In this document: positions 1-6,439 of the stretch, piece after piece
How positions within the stretch are numbered: position 1 is the stretch's first letter
How the letters are laid out: every line of letters starts with the position of its first letter
Origin: JAWABC01 sp043810595
Lineage (GTDB): Archaea; Nanobdellota; Nanobdellia; SCGC-AAA011-G17; VGLX01
Assembly (NCBI GenBank): GCA_043810595.1
Contig: JBDRNX010000036.1
Location: 1-17,129, forward strand
DNA: 17,129 nucleotides
Direction: 5' to 3'
Notes under the pieces: model-generated
Told to the model about the DNA's origin: nothing
The model's input: only the letters and a program-made list of their open reading frames with translations
The model's database searches: none
Made by a program: the position numbers and the translations under genes

Positions 1-2
1 AT

Positions 3-1853
3 GTCGAGCTTATGGTTAAGGCCTATGAGTTTGCTAGGAAGGTCCATGGCGCTGCTAAACGTGCTTCTGGTGAGCCTTTTATCCAGCACCCGTTGCATGC
101 TGCTTATATTCTTGCTGAGTTGAAGCTTGACGTAAGCTCCATAGTTGCTGCCCTGCTTCATGACGTCGTGGAGGATTCTAACGTTTCTTTGGATGTTATA
201 AAAAAAGAGTTCGGTCAGGAAGTGGCTTTGTTGGTGGATGGTGTTACTAATGTTACCAAGCTCCGTTATGCTACTACTGATGATGTTAATGCTGAAAACA
301 TTCGTAAGATGTTGCTGGCTACGACAAAGGATATTCGTGTTATCATCATAAAGCTTGCGGATAAGCTCCATAACATGCGTACTTTGAAGTATTTGCCTGC
401 TGATAGGCGTGTTAAGATTGCTGAGGACGCTCTTCATATCTACGCTCCGCTTGCTTACCGTCTGGGTATTGCTTCGATTAAGTGGGAGCTTGAGGATATT
501 GCTTTCAAGTATTTGCAGCCTGAGACTTACCAGATGTTCAAGCAGAAGTTTGGTAAGAAGCGTTGGCAGCGTGAGATTGAGGTGATTAAGGCTAGGAGGA
601 TTGTTGAGAAGGCTCTTTCCTCTGCGGGGATTGAGGCTCAAGTTACTGGTAGGCCTAAGCATTTCTATTCTATTTACAGGAAGATGATCCGTACCAATCG
701 TTCTTTTGAGGAGCTTCACGACCTAATGGCCCTTCGCGTTATTACCAGTTCTATGAAGGACTGTTACGAGGCTATTGGCATAATCCACAACTTGTGGAAG
801 CCGATCCCTGGTGAGTTTAAGGATTACATTGCCATGCCAAAGGTGAATATGTATCAGTCTTTGCACACCGCTGTTATAGGTCCTCAGGGCGCTCCTATTG
901 AGATCCAAATAAGGACTGAAGAGATGCATAAGACTGCTGAAGAAGGCATTGCTGCTCACTGGCAGTATAAGGGTGCTTACGGAGATAAGGAATTTGATAA
1001 GAAGCTTAGTTGGCTTCGCCAGATTCTTGATTGGCAGCGTGACAATAAGGATGCGAAGGATTTCATGGAGGTTTTGAAGGTTGATTTTTTTGAGGAGGAG
1101 ATTTATGTTTTTACCCCTAAGGGTAAGGTTGTTCAGCTTCCCAAGGGTTCCACACCTCTGGACTTTGCTTATGCTGTTCACAGCAGTATAGGTGATACCT
1201 GTACTGGTGCGCTTGTTAACGGTCGTATAGTGCCTTTAAGGTATGGGTTGAAGAACGGTGACATAGTTAACATTCTTACCTCTAAGAATGCTACTCCCCA
1301 CCGTGATTGGCTGAAGATAGTTAAGACAGCTCGTGCAAAAGACAGGATTAAGCACACCCTTAAGTCAAGGGATGTTATTCCTGTTAAGGTTCCTACAAAG
1401 ATCGAGTCTTTTGGTGAGCAGTTTAAGGGCTCTCTTATCACCCTTCCTTTTAAGGCGGTTTTCAAGCTTGCTAAGTGCTGTCACCCCCTGCCAGGTGACT
1501 CCATAACCGGTCACTTGGGTAGGAATAAGCGTGTAATTGTCCATAGGTCTGACTGCCCCAATATTAAAAGAAGGGTTCGTTCCCTGGTTGCGCTTTCTTG
1601 GAACTACGACTTTAACAGCGACCTCCAGCTTAAGGTTGTTGCTACCGACAGGGTTGGTTTGTTTGCTGACATACTGAACACCGTCGCTACTGCCGGCACT
1701 AACGTGCGTAATGCTAAGGCTAAGATGATTTCTGAAGATCTTGCTGAGTGCAGTTTCTCTTTCGTCCCGGAAAACACGGATCACGTCAAGGATATAGTTA
1801 GTAGGATCAAGCATGTTCAGAATGTTAGAAAGGTGTTTATCGCAAACAAATAA
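3..1853 (+). CDS. rel: RelA/SpoT-family (p)ppGpp synthetase/hydrolase (long RSH), 5' partial
   Basis: Predicted bifunctional enzyme that makes (p)ppGpp from ATP and GDP/GTP and hydrolyses it again. The frame is open to the window edge, and the first in-frame ATG (position 12) lies inside the HD domain, so about 20-30 N-terminal residues are probably missing. Numbering from that ATG: HD hydrolase domain about 1-150 with HDVVED (50-55) and KLADKLHNMRT (114-124); synthetase domain about 210-320 with YSIYRKM, HDLMALRVI, EFKD (268-271), NMYQSLHT and IEIQIRT; TGS about 362-425; Cys/His cluster KCCHPLPGDSITG with a later Cys515; ACT about 538-613. Both active sites look intact. The helical region between TGS and the Cys cluster is shorter than in bacterial Rel. 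The motif EFKD is intermediate between RxKD of bifunctional Rel and ExDD of RelA. Codon use matches the neighbours, so transfer, if it happened, is old. The family is clear; activity is inferred. Confidence 0.95.
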   Translation, partial: VELMVKAYEFARKVHGAAKRASGEPFIQHPLHAAYILAELKLDVSSIVAALLHDVVEDSNVSLDVIKKEFGQEVALLVDGVTNVTKLRYATTDDVNAENIRKMLLATTKDIRVIIIKLADKLHNMRTLKYLPADRRVKIAEDALHIYAPLAYRLGIASIKWELEDIAFKYLQPETYQMFKQKFGKKRWQREIEVIKARRIVEKALSSAGIEAQVTGRPKHFYSIYRKMIRTNRSFEELHDLMALRVITSSMKDCYEAIGIIHNLWKPIPGEFKDYIAMPKVNMYQSLHTAVIGPQGAPIEIQIRTEEMHKTAEEGIAAHWQYKGAYGDKEFDKKLSWLRQILDWQRDNKDAKDFMEVLKVDFFEEEIYVFTPKGKVVQLPKGSTPLDFAYAVHSSIGDTCTGALVNGRIVPLRYGLKNGDIVNILTSKNATPHRDWLKIVKTARAKDRIKHTLKSRDVIPVKVPTKIESFGEQFKGSLITLPFKAVFKLAKCCHPLPGDSITGHLGRNKRVIVHRSDCPNIKRRVRSLVALSWNYDFNSDLQLKVVATDRVGLFADILNTVATAGTNVRNAKAKMISEDLAECSFSFVPENTDHVKDIVSRIKHVQNVRKVFIANK

Positions 1854-1854
1854 A

Positions 1855-1863
1855 TTTAAATAT
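1855..1863 (+). promoter_or_regulatory. TATA box of the Cys-cluster membrane protein gene
   Basis: TTTAAATAT directly after the rel stop codon, centred 25 bp before the ATG at 1884. This is the spacing of a leaderless archaeal transcript and favours ATG 1884 over the TTG at 1875. Confidence 0.65.
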
Positions 1864-1883
1864 TTCCTAGTTACTTGTTGGCT

Positions 1884-2324
1884 ATGGACTGGATGATTGT
1901 TTTCTGGGTTGTAGTTGCTCTCATTGTTTCCGTGATAATTCTTAAACTCCTTCAGAAGACCTTTAAGCTTTTTGTTTTTCTCCTGATTTTTGTTATCGTT
2001 TTTGGTATTCTTTATTTTGGTTATGATAGTTTTGTCGGTAAGTTCAGGGATGCGGGGAAGAAAGCTCTCGACATGGGGGATAAGGCTGAGCAGCCTTCAT
2101 CTTCTGGTTGCTCTGCTGATTCCGATTGTGCTTTTGTATCCTCTCCTAGCGATTGTAACTTGGTTGCTAACGCCTGTAACAACATCATGGATACTTCTAA
2201 TTTCTTTAAGCCTGGCACTAAGGTCAAGTGCTCGATAGATTCTGTTAGCATAGGCAGGGGTATTGAGTGTTATTGTTTGAAGAATGCTACAGGTTCTCGC
2301 TGTACTGTTCGAGGTATAACTTAA
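1884..2324 (+). CDS. Membrane-anchored eight-cysteine-cluster protein
   Basis: A 146-residue protein with two adjacent hydrophobic stretches at the N-terminus (about 3-22 and 29-47), then a hydrophilic stretch and an extracellular-looking domain with eight cysteines (GCS, DCA, DCN, ACN, KCS, ECYC, RC). The spacing resembles the short eight-cysteine-cluster domain seen in archaeal surface proteins, likely held together by disulfides; this is recalled family knowledge, not a search result. A TTG lies 9 nt upstream in frame, but the TATA box spacing supports ATG 1884. The gene has its own promoter and is followed by a second Cys-rich anchored protein, so the two may both act at the cell surface. 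No enzymatic motif is visible. Function unknown. Confidence 0.8.
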   Translation: MDWMIVFWVVVALIVSVIILKLLQKTFKLFVFLLIFVIVFGILYFGYDSFVGKFRDAGKKALDMGDKAEQPSSSGCSADSDCAFVSSPSDCNLVANACNNIMDTSNFFKPGTKVKCSIDSVSIGRGIECYCLKNATGSRCTVRGIT

Positions 2325-2363
2325 GTCCTTGTTATCAAAAACTTATGTTTAAACTCAATAATC

Positions 2364-2372
2364 TTTTTAAAT
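2364..2372 (+). promoter_or_regulatory. TATA box of the secreted Cys-rich gene
   Basis: TTTTTAAAT centred 28 bp before the ATG at 2396; it fixes the start at the signal peptide rather than at an upstream in-frame alternative start at 2267. Confidence 0.6.
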
Positions 2373-2395
2373 CAATTTCCAATTCAACTTTGTTT

Positions 2396-3001
2396 ATGAA
2401 AAGGGGTCTTTTTTTTGTATTAGTGTTTCTTTTACTCTTCTCTCTATGCGTTTTTGCTGCCTTTGAAAGTGTGGGTTTGCGTATTGGCGAGAGCAGGGAA
2501 ATAAACGGTGTTAATTTTACCCTGTTGAGGACTAATGAAGCTGATGAGAAAGTAGTTCTCTGCATGAATAATCAGAAGATAATCGCTTCTGACACTTCTA
2601 CTTTCGGTAAAGCCATAGTCAAGGTGAAGGACGTTTTTTCCAACTCAGCTGCTTTGGATATCGAGGTCGCTTGCGATAAGACATGTAAGTGCACTGAAGA
2701 TTGCAGTAACACTGCTTGTTTTGCTTCTGAGCCACCTCCGCTTCTGCCTTGTGTCTCTGATTCTGACTGCGATGATAATAATCCCTGTACGCTTGACAAA
2801 TGTAATAAGGTTATTGATAAATGCACTCATGAGGAGATAGAGAACTGTTCTATTCCTGAAGAGCCTGAGCAGCCTCCTGAGGGAGAGCCCGAAACTCCGA
2901 CTACACCGAGTGTATCTCCAGTTGAGTTATTTACCTATGTTTTGCTTGGTATAGTTATTCTTCTTGTTACCGCTTTGATTGTTAAAAGGGTAATTAGGTA
3001 G
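2396..3001 (+). CDS. Secreted Cys-rich protein with C-terminal membrane anchor
   Basis: A 201-residue predicted surface protein. It has a signal peptide (MKRG followed by a Leu/Phe-rich core, about 1-22, ending near FAAFES), a beta-rich first half (about 23-105), two cysteine clusters, a Pro/Glu/Thr-rich spacer (about 160-178) and a C-terminal transmembrane helix (about 180-197) ending KRVIR. The second cluster contains DSDCDDNNPCTLDKC followed by two more Cys, a disulfide-rich motif common in secreted bacterial and archaeal proteins of the DxDCDDxNPCTxDxC type. The reading frame extends upstream into the previous gene, but the TATA box and the signal peptide place the start at ATG 2396. The ligand or role is unknown; together with the gene before it, it suggests an envelope function. 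Confidence 0.85.
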   Translation: MKRGLFFVLVFLLLFSLCVFAAFESVGLRIGESREINGVNFTLLRTNEADEKVVLCMNNQKIIASDTSTFGKAIVKVKDVFSNSAALDIEVACDKTCKCTEDCSNTACFASEPPPLLPCVSDSDCDDNNPCTLDKCNKVIDKCTHEEIENCSIPEEPEQPPEGEPETPTTPSVSPVELFTYVLLGIVILLVTALIVKRVIR

Positions 3002-3002
3002 A

Positions 3003-3011
3003 TTTTTAAAT
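3003..3011 (+). promoter_or_regulatory. TATA box of the asparagine-synthetase-like gene
   Basis: TTTTTAAAT centred 26 bp before ATG 3033, the leaderless spacing. Confidence 0.65.
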
Positions 3012-3032
3012 TCCCCTGCAGTTTGTTTTTTT

Positions 3033-4298
3033 ATGTCTAGGTTGTTGTGTGATTTTAAGGGTGGGAAGTGTGAGCTAATCGGTACTAAAAAACTTCTGAC
3101 TGAAGGCTCTGTTGTTTGTGATTGTGAAATTTATAATGCCGGAGATTTAAGAAAAAAATATGGCATTGCTTCCTCCGAAGATGTTAAGTTTTTGTCTGAG
3201 CTTGTTGGCAAGGTGGGTTTGTCTGTTCTCGATGAGGTTGACGGTGTTTATTCCCTTGCTTATTATGGCAGGGATGCTATTTTTCTCGCTCGTGACCTTA
3301 TCGGTTTGAAACCTATGTGGTACTCTCTTGAGAGGGGCCTTGCTTTCGGCTTTGTTAAGAACGATTTGGAAAAGTTAGGCTATAAAAAAATTGAGGAGTT
3401 GAATCCGAGAAATATTTTTAGGTACGACGTGAAAGAGGGTGAGGTCAGTTTCGTCAAGAGGTCCTTCTTTTCAATAAAGCCTCAGCTGAAAGATTCTGAA
3501 AATGTTATTGTGAAGAATCTTTCTGATTTGTTCGTGGCGGCTGTTAAAAAGCGTGTTCCTAAGAAAAAGTTTGCTGTGTCTTTTTCTGGTGGTATTGATT
3601 CAACTCTTATCGCTCTCGTTTGTAAGAAGCTTGGTTGTGATTTCACTTGTTACACTTCTCATTTCTCCCATCCTGGTATGGAAGCCTCCCAGGATCTGTT
3701 TCATGCCCAGAAGGTTGCTAAGTCTTTGGGTTTTAGGTTGGAGGTTGTTGAGGTGGATGCTAAAAAGACTGAGCTTATTTTGAGCAGGATAGTTCCTCTG
3801 ATTGGCGCTGATGCTGTTAAGGTTGGTGTGGCTCTTCCTTTCTTTGCTGCTTGTGAGCAGGCTAGGAAGGATAAGCTTGACACTATTTTTTCCGGTCTAG
3901 GTTCTGAGGAGATTTTTGCCGGTTATCGGCGTCATAAGTTGTCCAGTAATTTGAATGAGGAGTGTTTGCTTGGTTTGCTTCACATGTATGAGCGTGATAC
4001 TTACCGTGATTACATAGTGGGGGATCTGAACAGTATGAAGGTTGAGACTCCTTTTTTGGACAATGCCTTGGTGGATTATTCTTTGAAAATCCCTTCTTCC
4101 CTTAAGTTGAGAGATGGTGTTGAGAAATTCATCATAAGGAGGGTTGCTTTAAGTCTCGGTTTGCCTGATGAGTTTGCTTGGCGCAAGAAGAAAGCTGCTC
4201 AGTACGGAAGCAATTCTGATAAGATGTTGGCTAAGCTTGCCAAGAAGTCAGGTTTTAAGTTTAAGCACGATTACTTGAAGACTTTTTTGAAGGTTTGA
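3033..4298 (+). CDS. Asparagine-synthetase-like protein with degenerate glutaminase domain
   Basis: Asn synthetase activates the aspartate side chain with ATP and amidates it. The synthetase half is well preserved: PP-loop SGGIDS (185-190), then SGLGSEEIFAGYRRH (287-301) and ETPFLDN, all typical of AsnB-type enzymes. The first ~160 residues look like a shortened class II glutamine amidotransferase domain: remnants of CEIYN..DLR (31-40) and RDLIGLKPMWY (87-97) remain, but the catalytic Cys2 is absent (the protein starts MSRLLC) and the usual CGI(A/F)G start is lost. At 421 residues it is shorter than the usual 500-600. It may use free ammonia or amidate another substrate; that is inference. 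Its 3' end overlaps the convergent AK6 gene by 38 bp. Confidence 0.88.
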   Translation: MSRLLCDFKGGKCELIGTKKLLTEGSVVCDCEIYNAGDLRKKYGIASSEDVKFLSELVGKVGLSVLDEVDGVYSLAYYGRDAIFLARDLIGLKPMWYSLERGLAFGFVKNDLEKLGYKKIEELNPRNIFRYDVKEGEVSFVKRSFFSIKPQLKDSENVIVKNLSDLFVAAVKKRVPKKKFAVSFSGGIDSTLIALVCKKLGCDFTCYTSHFSHPGMEASQDLFHAQKVAKSLGFRLEVVEVDAKKTELILSRIVPLIGADAVKVGVALPFFAACEQARKDKLDTIFSGLGSEEIFAGYRRHKLSSNLNEECLLGLLHMYERDTYRDYIVGDLNSMKVETPFLDNALVDYSLKIPSSLKLRDGVEKFIIRRVALSLGLPDEFAWRKKKAAQYGSNSDKMLAKLAKKSGFKFKHDYLKTFLKV

Positions 4299-4722
4299 CT
4301 ATTTTTATTTTATGTCCGAGTTCTCTTGCTTCGTTGAGGCATACGTCCATTATCTCTGCCTCCACATTCTCTTCTATTTTTTCTTTTCCATAACCTCTCT
4401 TTTTGAGTCTCTTTCTCAGTTCTTTGACTTCGCATTTGCATATGACTGCCATTCTTACGTGTTCTTTTGGTAAGTAATGGGATAGGTGTGAGTCTATAAC
4501 GAGTGTTTTTTTGATTTCTCTTATCATTTTTGTAAGAACCCTGTTCAGTTTCTTTATGTCTACTACTTTTGTTTTTCTTTTTTTGTCGCAACCTTCTGCC
4601 AGCCTGTATTTTTGTACTACCTTGTTCACGTCAACATATCTTCCTCTAATTTCCTTTGCTATCTTTTTTGCTACTCTTGTTTTCCCGGTTCCGGGTGTTC
4701 CAGAAACTATTATCGCTTTCAT
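4261..4722 (-). CDS. AK6/Fap7-type adenylate kinase (ribosome maturation NTPase)
   Basis: Archaeal member of the AK6/hCINAP/Fap7 family: a P-loop NMP kinase that also acts as an ATPase in small-subunit rRNA maturation in partnership with uS11 (family knowledge). Visible in 153 residues: Walker A SGTPGTGKT (7-15), the NMP-binding DVNKVVQKYRLAEG (31-44), the hallmark VIDSHLSHYLP (75-85), and the lid-like region KRGYGKEKIEENVEAEI (108-124). Length is normal. It is the last gene of a minus-strand operon, starting 1 nt after the DUF357 stop, and its C-terminal coding sequence overlaps the end of the convergent asparagine-synthetase-like gene. Family assignment is firm. Confidence 0.93.
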   Translation of the reverse strand: MKAIIVSGTPGTGKTRVAKKIAKEIRGRYVDVNKVVQKYRLAEGCDKKRKTKVVDIKKLNRVLTKMIREIKKTLVIDSHLSHYLPKEHVRMAVICKCEVKELRKRLKKRGYGKEKIEENVEAEIMDVCLNEARELGHKIKIVKPSKKSSSNRA

Positions 4723-4723
4723 G

Positions 4724-5008
4724 TTAGTCTGCTGCGAATAGCCTTGAGTCTTTTACGTCAAAAACTCCCAGTCTCGCTCCCGCATCGAGGAATCCGTGCG
4801 CATAATTCAGTGCGGCAAATGCTGTTACCATGTCTCCTTTCTCTTTGAAGTGTTTTGCATCCTCGTAGTACCTTTTTGCCATGTCTAAGAAGTCTTCTGC
4901 AACCGCTTTGAGGTTGACGTTTTGGGGCTCTTTTATTTTTACTTTTTTGATGGCCTCGCCAGTTATCTTGAAATATTTCTGGAGTTTTTCTTCAGTAATT
5001 TTATCCAT
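4724..5008 (-). CDS. DUF357 family protein
   Basis: A 94-residue all-helical archaeal protein. The middle and C-terminal part (MAKRYYEDAKHF, then FAALNYAHGFLDAGARLGVFDV, about 42-86) is the conserved core of DUF357, a family found almost only in archaea and without an assigned biochemical role. It sits between the 71-aa gene (6-nt gap) and AK6 (1-nt gap), so it is cotranscribed with a ribosome-maturation factor; a link to translation or RNA is guilt by association only. No signal peptide or membrane segment. Confidence 0.9.
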   Translation of the reverse strand: MDKITEEKLQKYFKITGEAIKKVKIKEPQNVNLKAVAEDFLDMAKRYYEDAKHFKEKGDMVTAFAALNYAHGFLDAGARLGVFDVKDSRLFAAD

Positions 5009-5014
5009 ATTTAC

Positions 5015-5230
5015 TTAACGGCAAGCTTCCTTCTTCTCTTCTCTTTCTTCATTCTCTTGCGCTGCCATTTCCATCTCATCTGGCCTTTTTTCTTCCATCT
5101 GCGTGAGCTTCTCTTCATATTCAAAAAGTTCTGTTTTCGAGAATTTATAAAGCTTTTTGTTTATTCCAATCCGGTTATTCTTGTTGGGAATGCCCCCTCT
5201 TACTGGTGAGTAACCGCCCCATTCGAACAT
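5015..5230 (-). CDS. Small hypothetical protein with Glu-rich tail
   Basis: A 71-residue protein not recognised. The N-terminus MFEWGGYSPVRGGIPN is Gly/aromatic-rich and looks conserved rather than random; the C-terminal half is a Glu/Lys-rich, probably helical or coiled-coil tail with many charged residues (TQMEEKRPDEMEMAAQ). It is packed between the 85-aa membrane protein gene (11-nt gap) and DUF357 (6-nt gap) in a four-gene operon, which is the main reason to believe it is real. No membrane segment. Function unknown. Confidence 0.72.
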   Translation of the reverse strand: MFEWGGYSPVRGGIPNKNNRIGINKKLYKFSKTELFEYEEKLTQMEEKRPDEMEMAAQENEEREEKKEACR

Positions 5231-5241
5231 TCAGTACTTTC

Positions 5242-5499
5242 CTAAAGTCTCATGGCAGTAAACCCTATCACTATTATCCCCAGTACCCACCATGGAATGT
5301 TGCTTAGCATTCCCAGGTAGTTCATTGCCAGAAGCACACCTATCGCGAAAATAAATCTTCCTCCGCCTCCGCCATATCCCTTATATTTTACTATCCATGG
5401 TTTTCTGCATTCAGGCCATTCTCCCTTGCCTTTTTCTATTTTTTTGCCTATTGCTTGTCCTATTTCATCCCAAGAAATTTCTTTCTTTTTTTCAGCCAT
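5242..5499 (-). CDS. Small two-helix membrane protein, first gene of the AK6 operon
   Basis: An 85-residue protein with a charged N-terminus containing SWDEIGQAIGKKIEKGKG (about 9-26), a Gly-rich turn (YGGGGG, about 42-47) and two C-terminal transmembrane stretches (about 48-64 and 68-84) ending in MRL. It is preceded by GGGGGTG ending 6 nt before the ATG, a wobble version of the archaeal SD consensus GGAGGTG. It leads the operon 85 aa - 71 aa - DUF357 - AK6 and so marks the boundary between host genes and the island that begins near 5567. Not recognised; function unknown. Confidence 0.8.
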   Translation of the reverse strand: MAEKKKEISWDEIGQAIGKKIEKGKGEWPECRKPWIVKYKGYGGGGGRFIFAIGVLLAMNYLGMLSNIPWWVLGIIVIGFTAMRL

Positions 5500-5505
5500 T
5501 TAAAA

Positions 5506-5512
5506 CACCCCC
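5506..5512 (-). promoter_or_regulatory. Shine-Dalgarno site of the AK6 operon
   Basis: On the minus strand GGGGGTG, 6 nt from the ATG at 5499. It can pair with the archaeal 16S 3' end with one G-U wobble. The same seven bases at the same spacing precede the 46-aa gene at 10377. Confidence 0.6.
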
Positions 5513-5566
5513 ATATTGTATGTTGTTTTAATGTTTTTATTATTTTCTAATTTCCAAGAAGTAATA

Positions 5567-5579
5567 TGCTCCGTCCGAG
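5567..5579 (-). repeat. att-like copy A of the tRNA-Glu 3' end
   Basis: Plus-strand TGCTCCGTCCGAG matches the 3' end of tRNA-Glu (8522-8534) in 12 of 13 bases, in the same orientation. It is the outermost of four copies and lies just upstream of the host AK6 operon, as expected for the distal boundary of DNA integrated at the tRNA gene. Confidence 0.75.
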
Positions 5580-5877
5580 TAACTTAAAATCCCCTCTTTT
5601 ATCAATCGAAAGGTGATATTAAACCTAGCAAAGCCAGCCCCCTCAGAAGCCGACAAAACTCACGAGGCTGTCAAGCCCCCCTTACCTCATCATCCTCAGC
5701 CTCGCAACAACCCCTAAAAGCGCCACGACGCAGACCTGGCTTGTTCAGGGAACGCAACAGGATTGACTACAGCTTATGATACGGCTGCGGGTATTACCGC
5801 AAACACAACGGCTAGTATAACTAACCTGGCGTAGGCAAAAAAGCCTTGAGGTTCTATTATGCCTACGTTTCTATAAT
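5580..5877. other. GC-rich gene-free stretch inside the island
   Basis: About 300 bp with clearly higher GC than the rest of the island and no supportable open frame. On the minus strand short hydrophobic fragments appear in different frames (LVILAVVFAVIPAAVS then a stop; VVALLGVVARLRMMR then a stop), compatible with a decayed membrane-protein gene, but none has a start or promoter. The minus strand also has a C-box-like ATGATGA (5684-5690) and a downstream CTGA about 40 nt away. A 7-bp palindrome arm pair CGTAGGC/GCCTACG (5830-5836, 5861-5867) could form a hairpin. I cannot tell whether it is structured RNA or a relic. Confidence 0.4.
5830..5867. repeat. Inverted repeat, possible hairpin after the 128-aa gene
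   Basis: CGTAGGC (5830-5836) and GCCTACG (5861-5867) are perfect inverted arms around a 24-nt loop, just beyond the stop codon of the minus-strand gene at 5878. It could act in transcript ending or be part of a recombination site; undecided. Confidence 0.45.
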
Positions 5878-6264
5878 TTAGAAGGAAGTAGCATATTTTG
5901 TTAGATATTGGTTAAATGTAAGATTAATATCAACGAAAAGAGCATCTAAGAAGTTTAAACAGTATGCTCTTACAGGTATTACACTATTTAACTTACCATT
6001 GGAAATATTAAGTTCATACCCTCTTTTTTTATGTATTAGAAACTCAGTATCTGACCGGTAAAAGTCTATTACTTCAGTACCATCCTTCTTAAAGTAGTTT
6101 CTAAGTGTAATATCTTCAAGTTTTTCTTCGTTGATTTGTCTTTTATTTTTGAACGGTCCCGGAAGTAAAGCAGAAGCATGAATTGCATTAAGGAGTTTTT
6201 CAAAATCATCAAATCTAACTTCCTTAGATTTCAATATTGTGTCACAGAACCTATATAACGACAT
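5878..6264 (-). CDS. Orphan cassette gene, 128 aa, unknown function
   Basis: Not recognised. The start is set at ATG 6264 (MSLYRFCDTILKS) because a TATA box lies 25 bp upstream; the open frame continues further upstream but would run through att copy B at 6350, which is implausible. The protein has an alpha-helical N-terminal half, a central basic region (PFKNKRQINEEK) and a likely beta-rich middle (DFYRSDTEFLIHKKRGYEL), ending in an aromatic-rich helix (LTFNQYLTKYATSF). No signal peptide, membrane segment or catalytic motif is obvious. Codon use is A-rich (AAA, AGA, ATA), unlike the AAG/AGG/GTT-rich host genes. It is the only gene of island segment A-B and is probably mobile-element cargo. 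Confidence 0.62.
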   Translation of the reverse strand: MSLYRFCDTILKSKEVRFDDFEKLLNAIHASALLPGPFKNKRQINEEKLEDITLRNYFKKDGTEVIDFYRSDTEFLIHKKRGYELNISNGKLNSVIPVRAYCLNFLDALFVDINLTFNQYLTKYATSF

Positions 6265-6283
6265 GTTGTTAAAAATTCGTAAG

Positions 6284-6294
6284 TTATATATAAA
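6284..6294 (-). promoter_or_regulatory. TATA box of the 128-aa orphan
   Basis: Minus-strand TTTATATATAA centred 25 bp before ATG 6264; it decides the start codon. Confidence 0.65.
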
Positions 6295-6349
6295 CCTTGG
6301 GTACGGCAGGGTAATGATTCTTATACAGAGATTTGAAAATGAGAAAATC

Positions 6350-6362
6350 TGCTCCGTCCGAG
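6350..6362 (-). repeat. att-like copy B of the tRNA-Glu 3' end
   Basis: Plus-strand TGCTCCGTCCGAG. With its flanks (6349-6363) it agrees with the tRNA-Glu region 8521-8535 in 14 of 15 positions, same orientation. It separates segments A-B and B-C of the island. Confidence 0.8.
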
Positions 6363-6439
6363 ACTTAATTACCAAACGGGATTTTTTAATATGTAATAAC
6401 AAAACTAGCAGAACCTCAAGGCAAATTTATTGTATAACC

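Noticed and set aside
1365..1814. 149-residue minus-strand frame opposite rel
   Set aside because: Antisense shadow of conserved TGS/Cys-cluster/ACT coding sequence without promoter or SD.
5590..5867. GC-rich patch as RNase P RNA, SRP RNA or 5S rRNA
   Set aside because: The conserved cores of these RNAs (for example GAGGAAAGUC of RNase P or the GGAAGGAAGCAGC-type loop of SRP) are absent on both strands.
5810..5870. Integron attC site
   Set aside because: A hairpin is possible but the RYYYAAC/GTTRRRY ends and paired L/R boxes are not evident, and no IntI is in the window.
6265..6402. N-terminal extension of the 128-aa orphan
   Set aside because: It would cover att copy B and the gene's own TATA box.
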